Shown: positions 1-6,578 of the stretch, piece by piece
Position numbering within the stretch: position 1 is the stretch's first letter
Layout: each line of letters begins with the position of its first letter
Assembly (NCBI GenBank): GCA_902796525.1
Contig: CADBPB010000131.1
Coordinates: 1 to 10,412, forward strand
Length of the DNA: 10,412 bases
Direction: 5' to 3'
DNA from: an uncultured Erysipelotrichaceae bacterium
GTDB lineage: Bacteria > Bacillota_I > Bacilli_A > Erysipelotrichales > Erysipelotrichaceae
Program-made: the position numbers and the translations under genes
Notes under the pieces: model-generated
Seen by the model: the letters and a program-made list of their open reading frames with translations, nothing else
What the model was told of the DNA's origin: nothing
Database searches by the model: none

Positions 1-198
1 AAAGTGAAGAGATTCAATAAGGTTAAGGGATTTGGCTTCATTACAGCAGATGATGGTCGTGACGTCTTTTTCCATTATTCTCAATTGCTTATGGATGGTT
101 ATAAAACCATCGCTGAGGGTGCACCAGTTGAATTCGAATTAGTTGAAGGCGATCGAGGCCTTCAGGCTCATGAAATAAAAGAAATAAAAGATGAGTAG
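1..198 (+). CDS. Cold-shock-domain protein, 5' end cut by window edge
   Basis: Small single-domain nucleic-acid-binding protein of the cold-shock (CspA-like, OB-fold) family, expected to bind single-stranded RNA or DNA in the cytoplasm. Reading from base 1, the frame opens with KVKRFN, the counterpart of the family's KVKWFN, so the GTG at 4 is an internal Val codon and the true start lies a few codons upstream of the window. RNP1 is seen as KGFGFI (visible residues 9-14) and RNP2 as VFFHYS (22-27). The visible part is 65 residues, close to a full-length Csp of 65-70. The Trp of KWFN is Arg here, which changes one aromatic contact position. The gene ends with TAG just before an intrinsic terminator, so it is transcriptionally separate from secA. 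It is more AT-rich than the genes that follow. Family assignment is firm; the exact paralogue and any cold induction cannot be judged. Confidence 0.9.
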   Translation, partial: KVKRFNKVKGFGFITADDGRDVFFHYSQLLMDGYKTIAEGAPVEFELVEGDRGLQAHEIKEIKDE

Positions 199-203
199 TA
201 AGT

Positions 204-232
204 AAAAAGTCTGCCGGCATGGCAGGCTTTTT
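204..232 (+). terminator. Rho-independent terminator after the cold-shock gene
   Basis: A run of five A and G leads into CTGCC (211-215), loop GGCAT (216-220), GGCAG (221-225), then G and C followed by T228-232. The A-tract pairs with the T-tract and one T-G wobble lies in the stem. It begins 6 nt after the stop codon. Confidence 0.85.
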
Positions 233-245
233 ATTATATCGTATA

Positions 246-254
246 TGATATAAT
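246..254 (+). promoter_or_regulatory. Extended -10 promoter for secA
   Basis: A perfect TATAAT (249-254) is preceded by TGA (246-248), the TGn extended -10 element. The bases at the -35 distance fall in the T-run of the upstream terminator and match the consensus poorly, which suits an extended -10 promoter. Transcription would begin near 261, giving a short leader of about 16 nt before the secA ATG. Confidence 0.6.
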
Positions 255-265
255 TGTTTTAGAAT

Positions 266-270
266 TGGAG
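266..270 (+). promoter_or_regulatory. secA ribosome binding site that fixes the ATG start
   Basis: TGGAG lies 6 nt before the ATG at 277. An in-frame TTG at 265 would put this site inside the coding sequence and leave almost no leader, so ATG 277, which gives the typical MGFLDKLF N-terminus, is preferred. Confidence 0.75.
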
Positions 271-276
271 AAGAAG

Positions 277-2613
277 ATGGGATTTTTAGATAAGCTTTTT
301 AACAGCGATCAGAAGATGCTGGATAAGATAGAGAAAGCGGTACGGCCGATCGATGATCTTAAGGATGTCATGGCCGCTCTTTCTGATGAGGAACTGAAAC
401 ATAAGACCGTAGAATTCAGGGAACGGCTGGCCAACGGGGAAACATTGGATGATATCCTGGTCGAGGCGTTTGCGGTAGCCAGGGAAGCGGCACGAAGGGT
501 GATCGGAGAGTATCCGTTCTTCTGCCAGCTGGAAGGCGCCTATGTCCTGCATCAGGGCGATATCGCCGAGATGAAGACGGGCGAAGGCAAGACCCTGACT
601 TCTGTCATGGCGGTCTATCTGAATGCCTTGGAAGGCAAAGGCGTGCATGTCATCACGGTCAACGAATACCTGGCGGAACGTGACAGTCAGTGGATGGGAG
701 CCATTCACCGTTTCCTGGGGCTGACCGTCGGCCTGAATCTGCGGGCACTGACGCCTGCGGAAAAGCGCAAAGCCTATGAATGCGATATCACCTATACGAC
801 CAACTCTGAAGTCGGCTTCGACTATCTCCGTGACAATATGGTCACCAGGATCGAAGATCGCGTGTTGAGGGAACTTCATTTTGCGCTGGTGGACGAGGTT
901 GACTCTATCCTGATCGATGAATCGAGAACGCCGCTGATCATCTCTGGTGGAGAAAAGAAAACAGCCAACCTCTATATCAATGCGGACAAGTTCGTCAAAC
1001 GCATCAGAAAAGACGAAGACTATGTGATCGACGTCAAAGAAAAGAACGTCCAGCTGACAGAAGAAGGCGTCCATAAAGCGGAACGCGCATTCGGCGTGGA
1101 AAACCTTTACGATATCGAAAATACCTCTCTAGTCCACTATATCGCACAGGCCCTGAAAGCCAACTATATCATGACCAGAGACGTGGAATATGTCGTCGAA
1201 GAGAAAGAAGTCATCATCGTCGACCAGAATACCGGACGTAAGATGCCGGGAAGAGAATACTCCGACGGCCTGCACCAGGCGATACAGGCCAAGGAAGGCG
1301 TTCCAATCAAGCAGGAAACGACCACGCTGGCAACCATCACCTACCAGAATTTCTTCCGTCTGTACCAGAAGCTTGCCGGCATGACCGGTACGGCCAAGAC
1401 CGAAGAAGAAGAATTCCTGGATATCTACAACATGCGTGTCGTGGAGATTCCGACGAATAAGCCGGTCATCCGCGTCGATAATTCCGACCTGGTCTTCGGT
1501 ACCAAGAAAGCGAAATACAACGCCTTGCTGGAAGAAGTCAAAGAACTCTATGCCAAAGGACAGCCTGTACTGGTTGGCACGATTTCCGTCGAGACCTCGG
1601 AACTGATCTCGCGCATGTTCAAACAGGCAAGGATCAGGCACGAAGTGCTCAATGCCAAGAACCACGCAAGAGAAGCGGAAATCATCGCGAAAGCCGGCAA
1701 GGAAGGATCCGTCACGATCGCCACCAACATGGCCGGACGTGGTACGGATATCAAGCTGACCGACCGTTCCCGAGAACTGGGCGGCCTGGCTGTTCTGGGT
1801 TCGGAACGTCACGAATCCCGCCGTATCGATAACCAGCTGAGAGGCCGTTCCGGAAGACAGGGCGACCCGGGCTATTCCCGTTTCTTTGTATCCCTGCAGG
1901 ATGAACTGATGATCCGTTTCGGATCGGACCGCATTTCCGGTCTTTTCGAACAGATGGGCGATATGCCGATCGAAAACAAGACCGTGACCAAGGCGATCTC
2001 CAGTGCACAGAAACGGGTCGAAGGACTCAACTTCGATATCCGTAAAGCCTTGCTGGATTATGACGATGTCATGCGTCAGCAAAGAGAGACGATGTATGCG
2101 CAGCGCAACTACATCCTGGAACATGAAGATATCCACTCCGTAGTCCAGAACATGTTCCAGCGGGAAATGGAAAATATCGTCGAAGCCAATACAGCAATGG
2201 AAGGCAAGAACGAAGTCATCGATTATGATGGCATCGCTACCCGCCTGACCAACATGGGCGTGAGCCGTTTCAATAAGTCCGTCATCGAAGGCCTGAACAG
2301 ACAGGAGACGATCGACAAGTGTCTGGAAAAAGCCTTCGGCGCTTATGAAGAAAAGATCAAGCCGGTACGTCAGCAGATCCTTCCGGTCGAGAGGACCATG
2401 GTTCTCCGTCTGATGGATCGCGCATGGCAGAACCAGATCGATATCATGTCCAAACTGCGCGAAGGCATCCATCTGCGTTCCTACGCCTCCAACAATCCTC
2501 TGGAAGCCTATGTCGAAGAGGGCTATGAACTGTTCGAAAACATGATGAACACGATCTCCAGCGATGTCGTCACTTTCTGCAACAATCTAAAGATCGTGAT
2601 AAAGGAGAAATAG
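277..2613 (+). CDS. secA: Preprotein translocase ATPase SecA (short, no C-terminal zinc tail)
   Basis: Motor ATPase that pushes preproteins through the SecYEG channel at the cytoplasmic membrane. The 778-residue product starts with the amphipathic MGFLDKLF helix. Walker A is MKTGEGKT (99-106) and Walker B is DEVDSILIDESRTP (206-219). The second nucleotide-binding fold carries NMAGRGTDIKL (about 484-494) and the arginine-finger region QLRGRSGRQGDPG (520-532). The helical scaffold and wing region follow and end at NNLKIVIKEK. Usual SecA proteins are about 840-900 residues and many end in a linker plus a Cys-rich zinc motif (CxCxSG..CH). Here the protein stops just after the scaffold and no such motif occurs in any frame before prfB, so this looks like clean loss rather than a frameshift. 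Stop is TAG, and prfB begins 3 nt later with its ribosome binding site inside the secA end. Identification is certain; the shortened tail is directly visible. Confidence 0.98.
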   Translation: MGFLDKLFNSDQKMLDKIEKAVRPIDDLKDVMAALSDEELKHKTVEFRERLANGETLDDILVEAFAVAREAARRVIGEYPFFCQLEGAYVLHQGDIAEMKTGEGKTLTSVMAVYLNALEGKGVHVITVNEYLAERDSQWMGAIHRFLGLTVGLNLRALTPAEKRKAYECDITYTTNSEVGFDYLRDNMVTRIEDRVLRELHFALVDEVDSILIDESRTPLIISGGEKKTANLYINADKFVKRIRKDEDYVIDVKEKNVQLTEEGVHKAERAFGVENLYDIENTSLVHYIAQALKANYIMTRDVEYVVEEKEVIIVDQNTGRKMPGREYSDGLHQAIQAKEGVPIKQETTTLATITYQNFFRLYQKLAGMTGTAKTEEEEFLDIYNMRVVEIPTNKPVIRVDNSDLVFGTKKAKYNALLEEVKELYAKGQPVLVGTISVETSELISRMFKQARIRHEVLNAKNHAREAEIIAKAGKEGSVTIATNMAGRGTDIKLTDRSRELGGLAVLGSERHESRRIDNQLRGRSGRQGDPGYSRFFVSLQDELMIRFGSDRISGLFEQMGDMPIENKTVTKAISSAQKRVEGLNFDIRKALLDYDDVMRQQRETMYAQRNYILEHEDIHSVVQNMFQREMENIVEANTAMEGKNEVIDYDGIATRLTNMGVSRFNKSVIEGLNRQETIDKCLEKAFGAYEEKIKPVRQQILPVERTMVLRLMDRAWQNQIDIMSKLREGIHLRSYASNNPLEAYVEEGYELFENMMNTISSDVVTFCNNLKIVIKEK

Positions 2614-2616
2614 AAT

Positions 2617-3715
2617 ATGGAAATGTATGAAATGAAACAAAGCCTAAACACTTCCTTAAAGAAGTTAAAAGATTTAGGCGACTCTCTTTGACCTCGCTCA
2701 ATTAGAGAACAGAATCAAAGAGCTGGAAGAACAGCAGAATGCGGAAAACTTCTGGAACGATCAGAAGAAAGCGCAAAGTGTCATCAAGGAGTATAACTCT
2801 CTCAAGGATCTGAGAGACAAGTATTACATCAATGAAAAAGCGATCACAGGGCTGCTGAATGATCTGGACGATCTCAGCAAGAACTATGACAGCGATCTTT
2901 TCGAATTGCTGAACGAGGAATATATCGAAGTCAATAAGCAGTTCGAGGAATACGAGATCAAGACCCTGCTGTCCAACGACTACGACCATTCCAACGCCAT
3001 CCTGGAGATCCATCCGGGAGCGGGAGGAACCGAATCGCAGGACTGGGCCAGCATGCTTTTCAGGATGTATCAGCGCTATGCCCAGAACAACGGTTACGGT
3101 TTCGAAGTGATCGACTATCAGGAGGCCGATGAGGCGGGCATCAAGTCCTGCACGGTACTGATCAAAGGCGAAATGGCCTATGGCTATCTCAAGGGAGAGA
3201 GCGGCGTCCACCGTCTTGTGAGGATCTCGCCGTTCGACGCTTCGAGCAGAAGACATACCTCGTTCGCTTCCGTGGAAGTGCTGCCGGAATTCAACAATGA
3301 GATCGACATCGAGATCAAGGAAGAAGACCTTGAAGTCGATACGATGCGTTCTTCCGGTGCCGGAGGTCAGCACATCAACAAGACCGACAGCGCCGTACGC
3401 ATGAAACACATTCCGACCGGATTGACCGCCTTCTCGCAATCGGAACGTTCCCAGATCCTCAACAGAGAAAAGTGTCTGGCTGTCTTGAAAGCGAAACTTT
3501 ATCAGAAAGCCATCGAGGACAGGGAAAACGAGAAACGCGCTCTGAAAGGGGAACAGAAGAAGATCGAATGGGGTTCCCAGATCCGGTCCTATGTCTTCTG
3601 TCCTTATACGCTGGTCAAGGACCATCGTACCAACTATGAAGAAGGGAATGTCGATAAAGTCATGAACGGAGAAATCAACGACTTCCTGTTCGCTTATCTG
3701 AAGTCGCAGCTATAG
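2617..3715 (+). CDS. prfB: Peptide chain release factor 2, +1 programmed frameshift
   Basis: Class I release factor that recognises UAA and UGA stop codons and triggers peptide release on the ribosome. Translation starts at ATG 2617, 9 nt after AAAGGAG (2601-2607). The zero frame runs 24 codons, ending in ...KDLGDSL, then meets UGA at 2689-2691. Skipping T2689 continues with DLAQLENRIKELEEQ and a further 341 residues to TAG at 3713, about 365 residues in all, the usual RF2 length. The RF2 hallmarks are present: SPF stop-codon-reading tripeptide in VRISPFDASSRR (3223-3258), GAGGTESQDW near 3019-3048, and the catalytic GGQ in SGAGGQHINKTDSA (about 3355-3396). The recoding makes RF2 autoregulatory: scarce RF2 means slow UGA reading and more frameshifting. 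The gene is tightly linked behind secA, a common Bacillota arrangement. Plain ORF calling would miss the first 96 residues and start at an internal Met at 2906. Confidence 0.96.
2676..2692 (+). promoter_or_regulatory. Programmed +1 frameshift site of prfB
   Basis: The slippery stop CTTTGAC (2686-2692) is identical to the classical RF2 site CUU UGA C: the Leu tRNA slips from CUU to UUU and reading resumes at GAC (2690). The internal Shine-Dalgarno that normally stands 3 nt before CUU (AGGGGG) is degraded here to AGGCGAC (2676-2682). Both flanks align with RF2 only if the shift occurs. Confidence 0.93.
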
Positions 3716-3720
3716 GATAT

Positions 3721-3725
3721 GGAGG
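3721..3725 (+). promoter_or_regulatory. Flavodoxin ribosome binding site that fixes the start
   Basis: GGAGG lies 8 nt before ATG 3734. The earlier in-frame ATG at 3719 overlaps this site and would add MEEKI ahead of the normal MKTLVAYFS flavodoxin N-terminus, so 3734 is chosen. Confidence 0.85.
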
Positions 3726-3733
3726 AAAAGATC

Positions 3734-4240
3734 ATGAAAACACTGGTTGCTTATTTTTCACACATCGGCGAGAATCTGCAGGATAACGAGATCGTCGTAC
3801 TGACCAAAGGAAATACCGAAGTCGTGGCGGAAAAGATCGCGGAACTGACGAAGGCGGATCTCTACAAGATCGAAGAAGATGAGCCCTATCCCAAAAAATA
3901 CGATGACTGTGTCAGGAGAGCGCGCAGGGAAGACGAAGACAATATCCATCCGGCCATGAAAGCGGGGATGAAACTGAATATGGATGAATATGATACGATC
4001 TATATCGGTTTTCCGATCTGGTACCGGGCGTATCCGCGTATCGTTGCGACGTTCCTGGAGACCTATGATTTCAGCGGCAAAACGATCAAGCCGTTCTGTA
4101 CCAATGACGAAGGAACGTTCGGCATTTCATTGCTGGAAATGAAGGGCGCTTTGAAAGGCGCCGATATCCGGGACGGTCTGGCGATCCGTGGCGTGAATGT
4201 CTATGACGCCGATGACAGGATCAGGGACTTCGTGAAATGA
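3734..4240 (+). CDS. Flavodoxin-like FMN protein
   Basis: Predicted cytoplasmic FMN-binding electron-transfer or quinone-reductase-like protein of 168 residues with the flavodoxin fold. Seen directly: the first beta strand KTLVAYFS (2-9); a phosphate-loop-like segment KGNTE (25-29), where classical flavodoxins have TGNTE; a strand and flavin-stacking loop IGFPIWYRAYP (91-101) with Trp and Tyr near the isoalloxazine position; and a third loop TNDEGTFG (123-130). The stretch GENLQDNEIVVLTKG between strand 1 and the phosphate loop is longer than in short-chain flavodoxins, as in a stand-alone clostridial and bacilli flavodoxin group (PF12682-like, from memory). It lies 18 nt after prfB, and its TGA overlaps the ATG of the next gene as ATGA, which suggests translational coupling and co-transcription. 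The redox partner is unknown; a physical or functional link with the next gene is inference. Confidence 0.85.
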   Translation: MKTLVAYFSHIGENLQDNEIVVLTKGNTEVVAEKIAELTKADLYKIEEDEPYPKKYDDCVRRARREDEDNIHPAMKAGMKLNMDEYDTIYIGFPIWYRAYPRIVATFLETYDFSGKTIKPFCTNDEGTFGISLLEMKGALKGADIRDGLAIRGVNVYDADDRIRDFVK

Positions 4241-5073
4241 AAAAGAGAAAAGATGCGACGCTGCTGAAAGTGGAAGATCCGTTTCATTCGATCGTTCCCT
4301 ATGTGATGCCGAAACGGACCGAATCCGAAGTCTCGATGACGGTGACGTTCGATATCACGGAACTGCTTGCTTTCATCAGGAAGCACAACGAAGAAGAAGG
4401 AACGAACTACAAGCTCTTCCATTCCATCTGCACGGCGGCAGGAAAGATGATCTATCACCGTCCGAAGCTGAATATTTTCATTGCGGGAAGACGCTACTGG
4501 ATGCGAAAGGACATCACCCTGTCTTTCGTCGCCAAGCAGCAGTTCGCCGATGGCGCAGATGAGACGCTGATGACTTTGAAAATCGAAGACGACATGAATC
4601 TGGATTCCATCTCCAGAATGATCATCGGCGATGTGAACAGGGCAAGAAATGCCGGAAGCAACGATCTGGACAAGACGATGAAATTCGTCGGAAGTCTGCC
4701 CCGTTTTATCCTGGAGATCCTGTTCAAGATCCTGGCTTGGATGGAGTATCAGGGAATCTTCCCGGAAGGCCTGAAAGAGGGCGATCCCAACTATACGACC
4801 TGCCTGCTGTCGAATCTCGGATCGATCGGAGCGGATTCCTGTTACCATCACTTAAGCAATTACGGAACGAACTCGATGATGGTCACGATCGGAACCATGT
4901 TCAAAGAGAAAAACAGAGACAAGGTGAACATGACGATCACGCTGGATGAAAGGATCGCGGATGGCTTCTATTTCGCCAAATCCCTGAAGATCGTCCATTA
5001 TCTGTTCGCCCACCCTGAAGTGCTTATGGACCGCATCGCCGATCCGCTGCCGGAAGAGGCGATCCCTCAGTAA
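4237..5073 (+). CDS. Stand-alone 2-oxoacid dehydrogenase E2 catalytic-domain-like protein (CAT fold)
   Basis: The 278-residue product resembles the catalytic domain of lipoyl-dependent 2-oxoacid dehydrogenase acyltransferases (E2) and chloramphenicol acetyltransferase, but has no lipoyl or E1/E3-binding domain. Family-like landmarks are KLFHSICTAAGK (59-70), RPKLNIFIAGRRYW (75-88), a TCLLSNLGSIG segment (198-207; E2 has a similar SNLG) and the C-terminal TLDERIADGFYFAKSL (235-250). In E2 and CAT the last region holds HxxxDG with catalytic His; here that position is Glu238, while Asp242 and Gly243 are kept. A hydrophobic stretch (about 155-172) and surrounding residues form an insert relative to E2. 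The start overlaps the flavodoxin stop (ATGA), with AGGGA (4223-4227) as a plausible ribosome binding site. It is the last gene before a terminator. Acyltransferase activity cannot be assumed because the base-like His is replaced; substrate unknown. Confidence 0.75.
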   Translation: MKKRKDATLLKVEDPFHSIVPYVMPKRTESEVSMTVTFDITELLAFIRKHNEEEGTNYKLFHSICTAAGKMIYHRPKLNIFIAGRRYWMRKDITLSFVAKQQFADGADETLMTLKIEDDMNLDSISRMIIGDVNRARNAGSNDLDKTMKFVGSLPRFILEILFKILAWMEYQGIFPEGLKEGDPNYTTCLLSNLGSIGADSCYHHLSNYGTNSMMVTIGTMFKEKNRDKVNMTITLDERIADGFYFAKSLKIVHYLFAHPEVLMDRIADPLPEEAIPQ

Positions 5074-5080
5074 GACAAAC

Positions 5081-5108
5081 GAAGCGATCTGAAAAAGATC
5101 GCTTTTTT
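5081..5108 (+). terminator. Rho-independent terminator closing the secA-prfB gene cluster
   Basis: Stem GCGATC (5084-5089) pairs with GATCGC (5097-5102) across loop TGAAAAA, extended by AA/TT, and runs into six T (5103-5108). It starts 8 nt after the TAA of the E2-like gene. Confidence 0.9.
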
Positions 5109-5115
5109 ATCGGCA

Positions 5116-5144
5116 TGGCAATTCATTGGAGTTTATCTTATAAT
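5116..5144 (+). promoter_or_regulatory. Promoter of the MFS-hydrolase-GH42 operon
   Basis: A perfect -10 box TATAAT lies at 5139-5144. At 17 bp upstream is TGGCAA (5116-5121), only a partial -35 match. Transcription would begin near 5151. The box overlaps the left arm of an inverted repeat, CTTATA (5137-5142) and TATAAG (5155-5160), which could be an operator. Confidence 0.6.
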
Positions 5145-5170
5145 GAAACTACAGTATAAGGGGTTCATAT

Positions 5171-6577
5171 ATGTCAAAAAAAGATAAAGAACAAAAAGAA
5201 ATCGCCCGACTGGAAAAAGCGAGCGCTTTTCATCAGCACAAGAATTATTTCCTGATCCTGATCATCGTCTTGAGCATCGTCTATATCGTCGATGAGCTGG
5301 CTTCCAGCGTCAGAGGCGTCGTCGAAACAGAGACGATCCGCGACCTCTACAACACCGATTTCGGTACGCCGGAATACAACAACGCTTCCGGTACGCTTGG
5401 ACTGGTCACGACGGCCGCCTATCTGATCTACCTGGTTTCGCCATTCTACAAGTCTCTGGCTGACCGTTTCGGCAGAAGGATCTTCCTGATCATCAATACG
5501 ATCGGCATGGGCGTAGGCATGCTGGTATGCATCATCTCCAGAAGCATTCCTCTCTACATCCTTGGTACTGTCATCATGACGTTCTTTACGCCGAACGACA
5601 TGCAGGTCATCTACATCATGGAATGCGCGCCGAAGCAGCACAGGGCGAAGCTCTGTTCCATCACCAAGGGCCTGGCTCTGATTTCCGTATCGCTGCTGGG
5701 TCTGTTCGTCAAGCTCTTTGTGAATGACGCGATCCCAAGCACCTGGCGCAATGTCTTCATCATTCCGATCATTCTGGCGTTCGTGATCGGTCTTGCGGCG
5801 ATCTATTTCGTCAAAGAGACGCCGGTCTATACGGAAAAGAGACTGCAGTATCTCAGATCGACCGAAGAAGAGCGCGCTGCCGCTGCGGAAGCGGAAAAAC
5901 TGGCGCAGGAAAAAGAGAAGCAGAACAGCATTTCCGTCGGAGGTGCCTTCAAATATATCTTCACGCATAAGCAGACACGTGCGATCGCGATCGTCGCTTT
6001 GATCATGGCCTTCTCGACCGGCTATACCGGAAAGTATCAGCCGATGATGCAGGCAGGTCTGGCGCAAGGCGCCATGAATGAAGCGGGCTACCACATCATT
6101 CTGATGTTCTATCCGGTCATCAACGGCATCTTCACGATGCTGGGCGGCTTCCTGACAGATTCCCTGGGACGCAAGAAGTCCGCATTGATTCTGGGACTCT
6201 GGGCTGCCGTCGGTCTGGCGATCTTCGCCTATGGCTGCATCTATCCGTTGAATCCTTGGCTGATCGGTTTCGCCTATGGCGTATCGATTGCCGGACTGTG
6301 GTCCATTTCCGATATGATCTATTTCGTAATCACATCCGAATCCACTCCGACCGAGATCCGTGCTTCCGTCGTCGGCTCCATGCAGCTGGTCGGCATGGTG
6401 GGCACCGGTCTCAATATGGTCTATAACAATGTCGTGACGATGATCGCGGGTTCTCTGAACCTGCCGTTCGTTCTGACTGTCGCATATCTTCCGCTGATGG
6501 CCGTTTCTCTGGCGATCATGATGCTGATGGTCAAAGAGACCAAAGACGTCGATCTTGACAACGTACAGGTAGACTAG
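5171..6577 (+). CDS. Major facilitator superfamily transporter, sugar-porter-like
   Basis: Integral membrane secondary transporter of 468 residues, probably a proton symporter for a sugar or glycoside. A charged N-terminal tail (1-24) precedes the first helix (about 25-42). The MFS motif A loop between helices 2 and 3 is seen as LADRFGRR (96-103) and is repeated in the second half as LTDSLGRKK (328-336), the internal duplication typical of a 12-helix MFS. APKQHRAK (153-160) and TPTEIRAS (392-399) fit the conserved charged loops at the ends of helices 4 and 10 in sugar porters. A long, charged, Ala/Glu/Lys-rich cytoplasmic loop (about 215-255) joins the halves. ATG 5171 follows AAGGGG (5158-5163) by 7 nt. 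The gene sits 1 nt before an alpha/beta hydrolase and upstream of a GH42 beta-galactosidase, so import of a galactoside is a reasonable inference. The substrate itself is not readable from the sequence. Confidence 0.88.
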   Translation: MSKKDKEQKEIARLEKASAFHQHKNYFLILIIVLSIVYIVDELASSVRGVVETETIRDLYNTDFGTPEYNNASGTLGLVTTAAYLIYLVSPFYKSLADRFGRRIFLIINTIGMGVGMLVCIISRSIPLYILGTVIMTFFTPNDMQVIYIMECAPKQHRAKLCSITKGLALISVSLLGLFVKLFVNDAIPSTWRNVFIIPIILAFVIGLAAIYFVKETPVYTEKRLQYLRSTEEERAAAAEAEKLAQEKEKQNSISVGGAFKYIFTHKQTRAIAIVALIMAFSTGYTGKYQPMMQAGLAQGAMNEAGYHIILMFYPVINGIFTMLGGFLTDSLGRKKSALILGLWAAVGLAIFAYGCIYPLNPWLIGFAYGVSIAGLWSISDMIYFVITSESTPTEIRASVVGSMQLVGMVGTGLNMVYNNVVTMIAGSLNLPFVLTVAYLPLMAVSLAIMMLMVKETKDVDLDNVQVD

Positions 6578-6578
6578 A

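Noticed and set aside
4..198. GTG at 4 as the start of the cold-shock gene
   Set aside because: Lys at base 1 and Val at 4 fit the conserved KVK(W/R)FN strand, so the gene begins before the window.
1129..2472. Long minus-strand open frame (447 codons) within secA
   Set aside because: Antisense shadow of a well-conserved gene, made possible by codon bias that rarely places stop triplets on the other strand; the same applies to 286-1074, 2702-3625, 5174-6094, 6531-7616 and 8282-9052.
2906..3715. A 269-residue prfB starting at Met 2906
   Set aside because: The frame upstream of 2906 encodes the conserved RF2 N-terminal domain back to the frameshift, so the true start is ATG 2617.
5111..5120. 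CGGCATGGCA also present at 215-224
   Set aside because: A ten-base match with no shared context; the first copy is terminator stem and loop, so it is likely chance.
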